Below, in pieces: positions 56,949 to 64,000 of a stretch of DNA of 64,000 bases. The DNA comes from Pseudomonas cedrina subsp. cedrina. Lineage in GTDB: Bacteria; Pseudomonadota; Gammaproteobacteria; Pseudomonadales; Pseudomonadaceae. The stretch is from the NCBI RefSeq assembly GCF_001983175.1, contig NZ_MNPW01000013.1:62001-126000 (forward strand), written 5' to 3'. Numbering within the stretch: the stretch's first letter is position 1; each line of letters starts with the position of its first letter. The notes under the pieces were generated by a model. The model saw only the letters and a list, made by a program, of their open reading frames with translations. It did no database searches and was not told the DNA's origin. The position numbers were made by a program, and so were the translations under genes.

Positions 56949-57152
56949 TCACTTCACTTTTAGCGCTTCTTGGATCTGGTCTGCGTAGGCGCCAAGTCTA
57001 GCCATTTCATCTTTGATAATGTCGCAGTTGGCGGGTGTGTTTGCCGCTTTAGCGTGGATCAAGGCAAGCGCGGCAGACACGGCAATTGCTCGCTTGTCCT
57101 CGCTTGAGTGTGAGTACAAGTTGTAAGTGGTCAGGTCTTTTGGTTGCGACAT
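56949..57152 (-). CDS. Minus-strand small accessory protein, 67 aa
   Basis: Started at the ATG at 57152 with AAGGAG upstream. A soluble helical protein (MSQPKDLTTYNLYSHSSEDKRAIAVSAALALI...). It lies 57 bp upstream of the 56891 gene, so the two may form a short operon. No family recognised. Confidence 0.5.
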   Translation of the reverse strand: MSQPKDLTTYNLYSHSSEDKRAIAVSAALALIHAKAANTPANCDIIKDEMARLGAYADQIQEALKVK

Positions 57153-57221
57153 AAACGTCTCCTTTTCGTTGAACCTCACCAATACCGGCAGCGCGCCACT
57201 ATTTCAAGCTCAAGGTGATCT

Positions 57222-57845
57222 ATGGACAGGCCATACCCTCCATCGTCGCTTCTTGAACTGTCCGACCTATCTGACTTCGGTATGCGCCTGACGCCCGCGC
57301 CTGAGGTGTGGGAGTGGCTCCAGTCCGAGATCCTTTCCGACGTCGGCAGCATTCACAACGAAGACCATGCCCACCTGCTGGATGCAGACATCCGAATCAT
57401 GTGGGCATCGTCGAGCATCGCCAAGCAAGGCCGCACAGTCCTGGGCCAGGCGGAACAAATAGCGTTCCGCGCCGGTGGTTGGCAGAAGGCCAGGATGGAG
57501 CAACAGATGCGTGACTGGTTCGGCGATGTGCCGGCCTTCATTATCACCTTGGCTGCTGACTACTGCGCCCAGTGCAGCGACCTTGAGTTCTGCGCCCTGA
57601 TCGAACACGAGCTGTATCACCTAGCTCATGCGACCGACAAGTACGGTCAGCCAGCATTCACCCAAGACGGTGCACCAAAGATCAAGCTGCAGGGGCACGA
57701 CGTCGAAGAGTTCGTCGGTGTCGTCCGCCGCTATGGTGCAAGCCCTGACGTTCAAGCGTTGGTGGATGCGGCAAACAGTCCTGCTGAGGTGGGGAAATTG
57801 AATATTGCGAGGGCCTGCGGAACCTGTCTGCTGAGATCGGCCTGA
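57222..57845 (+). CDS. Putative phage metallopeptidase
   Basis: A 207-residue protein with a zinc-protease box IEHELYHLAHA (H129-E-x-x-H133) and a preceding strand DADIRIMWASSS; a glycine-rich region with CSDLEFC precedes it. The later D-V-E-E-F-V may supply the third zinc ligand. It fits phage metallopeptidases found next to terminase genes in Pseudomonas phages. Its target is not known. Confidence 0.78.
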   Translation: MDRPYPPSSLLELSDLSDFGMRLTPAPEVWEWLQSEILSDVGSIHNEDHAHLLDADIRIMWASSSIAKQGRTVLGQAEQIAFRAGGWQKARMEQQMRDWFGDVPAFIITLAADYCAQCSDLEFCALIEHELYHLAHATDKYGQPAFTQDGAPKIKLQGHDVEEFVGVVRRYGASPDVQALVDAANSPAEVGKLNIARACGTCLLRSA

Positions 57846-57876
57846 TTCTTGACAGGCTCTAGACGGATGAGAATTT

Positions 57877-58338
57877 ATGGCAGCCCTGAAAAATGAGGTG
57901 AAGAGCTTCATCGTTCAGGCGCTGGCGTGCTTTGACACCCCATCCCAGGTGGTGGAAGCCGTCAAGAACGAATACGGGATTGCGGTGAGTCGTCAGCAGG
58001 TGGAGACGCACGACCCAACCAAGTCCGCCGGGAAAGGGCTTGCCGTGAAGTGGGTGACCCTATTCCAGGACACCCGAAAGCGATTCCGCGAAGAGACAGC
58101 CGAGATACCGATCGCCAACCGCGCCTTCCGGCTCCGTGCCATGAACCGATTCGTGGAGAAGGCCGAGACTATGAAGAACATCGGCCTGGCCATGCAGATC
58201 CTCGAGCAGGCCGCGAAAGAAACCGGTGACATCTACGTAAACCGGGCCAGAAAGGAAGAGGCGGGCGACGCGCCGGTGATTCCGACCCGTATCCAGGTCG
58301 ACGTGGTGGATGCGAGGAAGCCGAATGCCGAGCCTTAA
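57877..58338 (+). CDS. DUF2280 protein, small terminase-like
   Basis: A 153-residue protein whose start (MAALKNEVKSFIVQALACFDTPSQVVEAVKNEYGIAVSRQQVETHDP) is a helix-turn-helix like those of phage small terminase subunits in DUF2280. It precedes and overlaps the large terminase by 14 bp, the place expected for the DNA-recognition subunit. Confidence 0.8.
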   Translation: MAALKNEVKSFIVQALACFDTPSQVVEAVKNEYGIAVSRQQVETHDPTKSAGKGLAVKWVTLFQDTRKRFREETAEIPIANRAFRLRAMNRFVEKAETMKNIGLAMQILEQAAKETGDIYVNRARKEEAGDAPVIPTRIQVDVVDARKPNAEP

Positions 58339-59626
58339 CGTTCCGCAGGCTCAGTTCCTCACGCTGCCCCATAAGTTTCGTGCGTTCGTTGCTGGGTTCG
58401 GCTCAGGCAAGACTTGGGTTGGCTGCTCGGCGCTGAGCAAGCACTTCATGGAGTGGCCCGGCGTCAACGCTGGTTACTTCGCACCGACTTACCCGCAGAT
58501 CCGCGACATTTTCTATCCGACCATGGATGAGGTGGCCTATGACTGGGGGTTGAAGACCAAGATCAACCAGGCGAACCACGAAGTTCACATCTACAGCGGC
58601 CGGCAGTACCGCGGCACTGTGATATGCCGATCGATGGAGAAGCCCCAGACCATCGTCGGCTTCAAGATCGGTCAGGCCCTGGTGGATGAGCTGGACGTGC
58701 TGACCGCAGTCAAGGCGCAGCAGGCCTGGCGCAAGATCATCGCCCGCATGCGCTACAACTTGCCCGGGCTGAAGAACGGGGTGGACGTCACCACGACGCC
58801 GGAAGGCTTCAAGTTCGTCTTCCTGCAGTTCGTGAAGCAGCTGCGCGACAAGCCGTCTCTCAAGGAAATGTACGGTCTGGTGCAGGCCAGCACGTTCGAA
58901 AACGAGCTGAACCTGCCGGATGACTACATCGCCTCCCTAATGGAGTCGTATCCGCCGCAGCTGATCATGGCGTACCTCAAAGGCCAGTTCGTCAACCTGA
59001 CGTCGGGAACGATCTACACCGCCTACGACCGCAAGCTCAACGGATGCTTCGACACGGTGCAGCCCGGTGAGCCTCTGTTTATCGGTATGGACTTCAACGT
59101 CGGCAAGATGGCGGCGATCACCCACGTCAAGCGCGACCAAGGGCTGCCCAGGGCAGTGGATGAGCTGATCGACGGGTACGACACGCCCGACATGATCCGC
59201 CGCATCAAGGAACGCTACTGGCAGCACGACGGCAACGACTTCAAGAAAACGTGCGAGATCAGGATCTACCCTGATGCCTCGGGCGATTCGCGCAAGTCCG
59301 TGAACGCCAGCATCACCGACCTTGCCATGCTCAAGCAGGCTGGGTTCGCGGTTATCGCTCCAGCGGCAAACCCGCCTGTGAAGGACCGAATCAACGCAAT
59401 GAACGCCGTCTTTTGCAATGCGCAGGGCGAGCGCCGCTACCTGGTCAACCCGTTTACCTGCCCAACCTACGCCGATGGCCTGGAGCAGCAGGTGTGGGGC
59501 GCGAACGGGGAGCCAGACAAGACCGCAGGCATCGATCACGCGAACGACGCCGGCGGCTACTTCATTCACCGCGAGTACCCGATCATCAAACCGGTCACCG
59601 CTATCAAAATGGGATACGCCCGATGA
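58325..59626 (+). CDS. terL: Terminase large subunit
   Basis: A 433-residue packaging motor. Walker A is GFGSGKT (24-30), Walker B ALVDELDVL, with the C motif ahead of MRYNLPG. The C-terminal nuclease part holds FIGMDFNVGKMAAITHV, DPDASGDSR-like acidic residue (YPDASGDSRK) and DHANDAGGYFIHREY. It pumps DNA into capsids and cuts it. The ATG at 58325 overlaps the small subunit. Confidence 0.92.
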   Translation: MPSLNVPQAQFLTLPHKFRAFVAGFGSGKTWVGCSALSKHFMEWPGVNAGYFAPTYPQIRDIFYPTMDEVAYDWGLKTKINQANHEVHIYSGRQYRGTVICRSMEKPQTIVGFKIGQALVDELDVLTAVKAQQAWRKIIARMRYNLPGLKNGVDVTTTPEGFKFVFLQFVKQLRDKPSLKEMYGLVQASTFENELNLPDDYIASLMESYPPQLIMAYLKGQFVNLTSGTIYTAYDRKLNGCFDTVQPGEPLFIGMDFNVGKMAAITHVKRDQGLPRAVDELIDGYDTPDMIRRIKERYWQHDGNDFKKTCEIRIYPDASGDSRKSVNASITDLAMLKQAGFAVIAPAANPPVKDRINAMNAVFCNAQGERRYLVNPFTCPTYADGLEQQVWGANGEPDKTAGIDHANDAGGYFIHREYPIIKPVTAIKMGYAR

Positions 59627-61041
59627 GCAACGACGTCTCCTTCAAGCGGGCGGAATACACGGCAGTGCTGGACCGCTGGGCAACCGTTCGCGACGTCTGT
59701 GCGGGCCAGCACCGGGTAGTCGATCGGCTGCCTTACATCAACGCGCACGACAAGTCGCCGGAGAATCAGGACCGAAATCGGGCTTACCGAGAGCGCGCAG
59801 TGTTCAAGAACGCCACAGGGCACACTCGAAATGGTTTGCTGGGCCTGGCTTTTCACAAAGACCCGACGCTGACGGTACCGACGAAGCTTGGGTACCTGCA
59901 AGACAATGCCAACGGCTCCGGGGTGAGCATCTATCAGCACTCCCAGGGCACGCTGGAAAAGGTGCTCGAGGCTGGCCGGCATGGACTGTATGTCGACTAT
60001 CACCAGGACGACGGTATCGGCGGGCATGCGGTGATCCTCACCTACTGCGCCGAAGAAATCATCAACTGGCGCACCGGTATGGTGAACGGTCATAGCGTGC
60101 TGACGCTGGTGGTGCTGAAGGAATCGCCGGAAATCCCCGATGGCTTCGGCTTCAAGACGGTTGAGCAGTACCGGGAGCTGGCCTTGGAGGAAGACGGCTT
60201 CGTTTGTCGAGTATGGCGCCGGTCAGGTCCAGAGACTGGCGGGCCACTGGCGGTTATCGAAGAATTCCGCCCGACAGGTGCTGGCGGCCGACTGAGGGAG
60301 ATCCCGTTTACCTTTGTTGGTGCACAAAACAACGACCCGAGCATTGACGAGTCGCCTCTCTACGACATCGCCATGATCAACCTGGGCCACTACCGGAACA
60401 GCGCTGACTACGAAGACAGCGTGTTCTGGTGCGGCCAGGCCCAGCCATGGATCAGTGGGCTCGACGAGTCCTGGCGCGACTGGATGGAGGAAAACGGCAT
60501 CTATGTAGGCTCAAGAGCCCCAATGATGCTGCCCGTTGGGGGCGCATTCGGGTACGCGCAGCCCACGCCCAACACCCTGGTCAAGGAGGCCATGGCCGAC
60601 AAGAATCAGATGATGATCGAGCTGGGCGCCCGGATGGTGGTTGCATCACTGGCGACCAAGACCGCTACCGAGTCCCGTGGGGATCAGTCGGCATCGACAT
60701 CCGTTCTTGCCGGGTGCGTGGCGAACGTCAGCGAAGCCTACACACGGGCCATCATGTGGTGCTGCACCTACATGGGCATCACCGACAAGAAGGTCGCCTA
60801 CCAGGTGAATCAGGAGTTCGTCGAACTCTCGGCTGATCCGCAGATGATCACGGCCTTGGTTGGATTGTGGCAGAACGGTGGATTCGCCAAGGCTGACTTG
60901 CGGGCTTACCTGCGCAAGCTTGGGCTGATCGCACCAGAGCGCACGGACAAACAGATCGACGGCGAGCTGGAAGAGCAGGGCGATGGACTTGGGCTGGACG
61001 ACGAGGGCAAAGTAGATGGCAGCGAACCAGGCAATACTTGA
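59623..61041 (+). CDS. Portal protein (DUF4055)
   Basis: A 472-residue protein started at the ATG at 59623, overlapping the terminase stop as ATGA. It fits the DUF4055 portal-type family: DRNRAYRERAVFKNATGHTRNGLLGLAFHKDP, then YDIAMINLGHYRNSADYEDSVFWCGQAQPWI, and a helical tail ending in acidic residues. It should form the ring at the capsid vertex through which DNA passes. Confidence 0.82.
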   Translation: MSNDVSFKRAEYTAVLDRWATVRDVCAGQHRVVDRLPYINAHDKSPENQDRNRAYRERAVFKNATGHTRNGLLGLAFHKDPTLTVPTKLGYLQDNANGSGVSIYQHSQGTLEKVLEAGRHGLYVDYHQDDGIGGHAVILTYCAEEIINWRTGMVNGHSVLTLVVLKESPEIPDGFGFKTVEQYRELALEEDGFVCRVWRRSGPETGGPLAVIEEFRPTGAGGRLREIPFTFVGAQNNDPSIDESPLYDIAMINLGHYRNSADYEDSVFWCGQAQPWISGLDESWRDWMEENGIYVGSRAPMMLPVGGAFGYAQPTPNTLVKEAMADKNQMMIELGARMVVASLATKTATESRGDQSASTSVLAGCVANVSEAYTRAIMWCCTYMGITDKKVAYQVNQEFVELSADPQMITALVGLWQNGGFAKADLRAYLRKLGLIAPERTDKQIDGELEEQGDGLGLDDEGKVDGSEPGNT

Positions 61042-62101
61042 CGCGACCATCCGGCACGCCGTCTTCCTCGAAAAGCTCAAGGCTGGAGAGGTGGGCAAGT
61101 TCGCCCCTTTTCTCAAAGAGATCGACCGATCGATTCGCGACCGGCTCACCCAGTCGGACTTGACTGAGTACAACGTCAAGCGCCTTGAAGCTTTGCTGAA
61201 GGAAGTGGATAGCCTGCTGCTGGGCATCTTCGACCGCTACAGCGCGCAGCTGAACCTAGACCTTGTGGACATCGCCAACTACGAGGCTGAGTTTGAGGCA
61301 ACCAGTGTTGCCAGGTCGGCACCGGTTGGCGTTTCGCTGGATGTCGTCGCGCCGGCGGCGGCCGCGATCCGCACAGCCGTGCTAACGAATCCACTGAGCG
61401 TGCGCGGTACCGGCGGCGGGAAGCTGCTGAAGGCTTTCATCAAGGGCTGGACTAGCGCCGAGCGTGAGCGTGTCACCGGCACTATCCGGCAGGGCTTTTT
61501 CGAAGGACAGACGAACTTCCAGATCATCAAGAGCATTCGCGGTACCAAGGCCGCAGGGTACAAGGACGGGATTCTCGCTACCACCAATCGCAACGCCAGC
61601 ACGGTCGTTCACACCTCCATTCAGCATGTGTCATCCCAGGCCCGTATGGAGGTGGCCAAGGCCAATACGGATATCGTCGAAGAGATCCAGATGGTGGCTA
61701 CGCTGGACAGCAAGACCAGCCAGCAATGCCGCTCGATGGATAAGCGCAAGTTTCCGGTGGATTCCGGGCCAAGGCCGCCGTTTCACCCGAACTGCCGTAC
61801 CACCTTCATTCTGCTGACCAAGCTCAGCGCGATGTTCGCCAAAGGCGCTACCCGCGCTTCAGTGGGCGCCGGTGGCGGCCAGCAGGTCAGTGCGAGCCTG
61901 GATTACTACCACTGGCTCCAGCAGCAGCCGGCATCGTTCCAGGATGTGGCTATCGGCCCTGTACGGGGCAAGCTGTTCCGGGAAGGCGGATTGACCGTCG
62001 AGCGCTTCGCCGAGCTGCAGCTTGATCGCAACTTTGCGCCGCTGACATTGAAGCAGATGAAAAGCCTGGAGCCTCTCGCCTTCGAACGCGCCGGAATTTA
62101 G
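61016..62101 (+). CDS. Phage minor head protein (SPP1 gp7-like)
   Basis: A 361-residue protein overlapping portal by 26 bp. The C-terminal half has VHTSIQHVSSQARMEVAKAN, LDSKTSQQCRSMDKRKFPVDSGPRPPFHPNCRTTF, the C-x...C/H-P-N-C-R motif of the gp7/MuF head-morphogenesis family. Minor head proteins act in assembly and DNA ejection. Followed by a strong terminator. Confidence 0.88.
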   Translation: MAANQAILDATIRHAVFLEKLKAGEVGKFAPFLKEIDRSIRDRLTQSDLTEYNVKRLEALLKEVDSLLLGIFDRYSAQLNLDLVDIANYEAEFEATSVARSAPVGVSLDVVAPAAAAIRTAVLTNPLSVRGTGGGKLLKAFIKGWTSAERERVTGTIRQGFFEGQTNFQIIKSIRGTKAAGYKDGILATTNRNASTVVHTSIQHVSSQARMEVAKANTDIVEEIQMVATLDSKTSQQCRSMDKRKFPVDSGPRPPFHPNCRTTFILLTKLSAMFAKGATRASVGAGGGQQVSASLDYYHWLQQQPASFQDVAIGPVRGKLFREGGLTVERFAELQLDRNFAPLTLKQMKSLEPLAFERAGI

Positions 62102-62119
62102 CCGAACACACTTACTCAG

Positions 62120-62139
62120 CCGCCTCCGGGCGGTTTTTT
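62120..62139 (+). terminator. Terminator between minor head and scaffold genes
   Basis: Stem CCGCC (62120-62124) / GGCGG (62129-62133), then TTTTTT. Late transcription must pass it, so it may adjust the ratio of capsid to portal mRNA. Confidence 0.7.
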
Positions 62140-62183
62140 ATTGCCTGCAAAGCGGGCGAAACATACCCAAGGGGTGCATCAAC

Positions 62184-62912
62184 GTGGCAGAAGAAAACGA
62201 AATCGACCTGGAAAACCCGGCAATCAAGGCCGCTATCGCGACTGCCGTTGAAGCCTCCGTGACTGGGTTGAAGTCCAAAAACAATGAGCTGCTGGGCAAG
62301 CTGAAGGAAACGACCGGCAAGCTGACCCAGTTCGAAACCCAGTTCGAAGGCATCGATATCGACGCTGTGAAAGGGCTGCTCAGCCGTGCCGGCCAGGACG
62401 AGGAAACCAAGCTGCTGACAGAGGGCAAGGTGGACGAAGTGTTCAACAAGCGCACTGAACGCTTGCGTGGCGAATACGACAAGCAGTTGAAGACCGTCAG
62501 CGCGCGCGCAGAGAAGGCTGAGTCCTTCGCGGCCAAGTTCCAGGGCAAAGTCCTGGGTGACGCGGTGCGCGGCGCTGCATTGAAGGCCGGCGCACTGCCG
62601 GAAGCAACCGACGACATCATCCTACGCGCCAAAGGCGTGTTCACCCTGAACGAAGATGGCGATGCGGTCGCTGTGGATGAGTCCGGCCAGACCATCCTCG
62701 GCAAAGACGGCAAGACCCCTCTAACCCCGCTCGAATGGGCGGAATCCCTGCGCGAAAGCGCGCCTCACCTGTGGCCAAGGGCTTCAGGGACACAAGCCCC
62801 GGGCGGGGGTGGCGGCCAGGCTGCATTCAAGCGCTCCGAAATGACCTCCGAGCAGAAGCGCGACTACCAGCGCAAGCACGGCCAAACCGCATATCTGCAA
62901 TTGCCCAAGTAA
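62184..62912 (+). CDS. Phage scaffold protein
   Basis: A 242-residue protein with GTG start (VAEENEIDLENPAIKAAI). It is a coiled-coil (VTGLKSKNNELLGKLKETTGKLTQFE, then a long helix to about 125), with a glycine-rich hinge near 215-222 and a basic end (SEQKRDYQRKHG). This is the shape of capsid scaffolding proteins, and it lies directly before the major capsid gene. Confidence 0.82.
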   Translation: MAEENEIDLENPAIKAAIATAVEASVTGLKSKNNELLGKLKETTGKLTQFETQFEGIDIDAVKGLLSRAGQDEETKLLTEGKVDEVFNKRTERLRGEYDKQLKTVSARAEKAESFAAKFQGKVLGDAVRGAALKAGALPEATDDIILRAKGVFTLNEDGDAVAVDESGQTILGKDGKTPLTPLEWAESLRESAPHLWPRASGTQAPGGGGGQAAFKRSEMTSEQKRDYQRKHGQTAYLQLPK

Positions 62913-62924
62913 GGGGAAATACCC

Positions 62925-63887
62925 ATGGCGACAACCGTCAACAGCGACCTGATCATCTACAACGATGAGGCGCAAACCGCATACCTGGAGCGCGTCCAGG
63001 ACAACCTGGATGTGTTCAACGCATCCTCCAACGGCGCCATCGTCCTCGATAACGAAATGATCGAAGGCGATTTCCGCAAGCGCGCTTTCTACAAGCTCGG
63101 CGGCGGCCTGGATCACCGCGACGTCAACTCCGAAGCCAAAGTGGTTTCGAAGAAGATCGGCGCTGGCGAAGCTGTTGGTGTGAAGGCGCCGTGGAAATAC
63201 GGCCCGTACCAGACCACGGAAGAAGCGTTCAAGCGTCGCGGTCGTCCGGTGGATGAGTTCTCCCAAATCATTGGCGTTGACGTGGCCGACGCTACCCTGG
63301 AAGGCTTCATCCACTACGCCACCGCAGCCCTGCGTGCTGCGATCGGCTCCAACGCAGGCATGGTGGTCTCGGCCAACATCGAGACCGATGGCAAGAAAAC
63401 CCTGACTCGCGGCATGCGCAAGTTCGGCGACAAGTTCGGCCGCATTGCCCTGTGGGTCATGCACTCGTCGGCCTATTTCGACATCGTGGACGAAGCGATC
63501 GCGAACAAGGTCTACGAGGAGGCCGGCGTCGTCATCTACGGTGGTCTGCCTGGCACGCTCGGCAAGCCAGTGCTGGTGACCGACACCGCACCAGCGGACG
63601 TGATTTTCGGCCTGCTGCCGAATGCCGTAGTGATCACCGAGTCCCAGGCGCCCGGCTTCCGGTCCTACGAGGTGAACGATGAAGAGAACCTCGGCATCGG
63701 CTACCGCGCAGAAGGTACCGTAAACATCGACGTGCTGGGCTACAGCTGGAAGGAAACCACCGGCGGTGCCAACCCAACCCTGGCCGCTGTTGGTTCGGCC
63801 GCCAACTGGGTCAAGCACTCGGATAGCAACAAGGTCACCGCCGGCGTGATGATCACCCTCACCACCACCCCGCCAGTCGGCGGCTAA
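62925..63887 (+). CDS. Major capsid protein
   Basis: A 320-residue HK97-type-like coat protein (MATTVNSDLIIYNDEAQTAYLERVQDN). It has ETDGKKTLTRGMRKFGDKFGRIALWVMHSSAYFDIVDEAI, KVYEEAGVVIYGGLPGTLGKPVLVTD and a beta-rich end. It follows scaffold at 12 bp with a good ribosome site and is the expected most-abundant late protein. Confidence 0.88.
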   Translation: MATTVNSDLIIYNDEAQTAYLERVQDNLDVFNASSNGAIVLDNEMIEGDFRKRAFYKLGGGLDHRDVNSEAKVVSKKIGAGEAVGVKAPWKYGPYQTTEEAFKRRGRPVDEFSQIIGVDVADATLEGFIHYATAALRAAIGSNAGMVVSANIETDGKKTLTRGMRKFGDKFGRIALWVMHSSAYFDIVDEAIANKVYEEAGVVIYGGLPGTLGKPVLVTDTAPADVIFGLLPNAVVITESQAPGFRSYEVNDEENLGIGYRAEGTVNIDVLGYSWKETTGGANPTLAAVGSAANWVKHSDSNKVTAGVMITLTTTPPVGG

Positions 63888-63933
63888 CACTGACCTCAAG
63901 GCGCGGCCAGCAATGGCCGCCATGGAGAGAAGC

Positions 63934-64000
63934 ATGGAACTCGTTTATAGCAACCAACTGGGTGACTTCGACCCGAACAAGCGGTACCGCAATCCCGATC
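63934..64000 (+). CDS. Start of next late gene (cut by window edge)
   Basis: ATG at 63934 with GGAGAG upstream; 22 codons are visible (MELVYSNQLGDFDPNKRYRN). It is probably a capsid-associated or head-completion gene because it follows the coat protein gene; too little is visible to assign a family. Confidence 0.6.
   Translation, partial: MELVYSNQLGDFDPNKRYRNPD

Noticed and set aside
59413..60095. ORFs in other frames across the terminase-portal junction
   Set aside because: Terminase and portal are joined by a clear ATGA overlap at 59623; the longer frames are extensions or shadows of these genes.
62784..63935. 383-codon minus-strand ORF opposite the capsid gene
   Set aside because: Antisense to a well-supported major capsid gene with ribosome site and operon context.

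Overview
This is Pseudomonas-type DNA, most like the P. fluorescens group. The ICE genes belong to the PFL_4669/STY4528 families, a DUF1654 gene is present, most genes are GC-rich, and the layout is that of a Pseudomonas genomic island next to a lambdoid prophage. No rRNA, intact tRNA, complete insertion sequence or CRISPR array was seen.

Region A (1-7.95 kb, all minus strand) is the maintenance and replication end of an integrative conjugative element. The order is alpA, parA, a small shi-like gene, parB, DUF2857, a STY4528-type replication protein, a PFL_4669-type protein, DUF3158, ssb and two unknown genes, the last running off the left edge. Most genes overlap or nearly touch. The replication gene carries four near-identical palindromes that are conserved regardless of reading frame.

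Region B (8.7-23.8 kb, plus strand) is a contact-dependent inhibition locus: cdiB, a 4195-codon cdiA and cdiI. The CdiA C-terminus looks like a YwqJ-type deaminase toxin. A low-GC stretch in mid-protein is the probable receptor-binding domain. A short open frame after cdiI may be an orphan-module remnant.

Region C (24.3-27.2 kb) is the junction of two integrated elements. A P4-type integrase and a phage integrase flank a 58-nt 3' fragment of tRNA-Leu(UAA). This suggests that a prophage entered the tRNA gene already used by the island.

Region D (25.9-64 kb) is the prophage, cut by the right edge. It has a leftward early operon (integrase, C5 methyltransferase, YfdQ/DUF2303, Gp157, putative annealing protein, GHKL ATPase and many small genes). 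Several AT-rich genes of opposite strand are inserted in it, including a HEPN protein and an AbiC-like protein, both candidate defence genes. The immunity region has a LexA-like CI repressor, Cro and a CII-like protein, with two operator clusters of the same sequence 5.5 kb apart at PL and PR. Rightward genes follow: antirepressor, replication initiator with internal iterons, DUF1367-like, NinG, a Com zinc finger coupled to a putative colicin-M-like bacteriocin and a lipoprotein, holins, metallopeptidase, terminase, portal, minor head, scaffold and major capsid.

The most noteworthy items are the Com/colicin-M-like/lipoprotein cassette at the lysis locus, the unrecognised soluble-plus-4TM gene pair at 45.0-46.7 kb, the two replication genes with frame-independent DNA repeats, the bipartite operators, and the CDI toxin module. 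All domain calls were made by eye from translated sequence and none was checked against a database.
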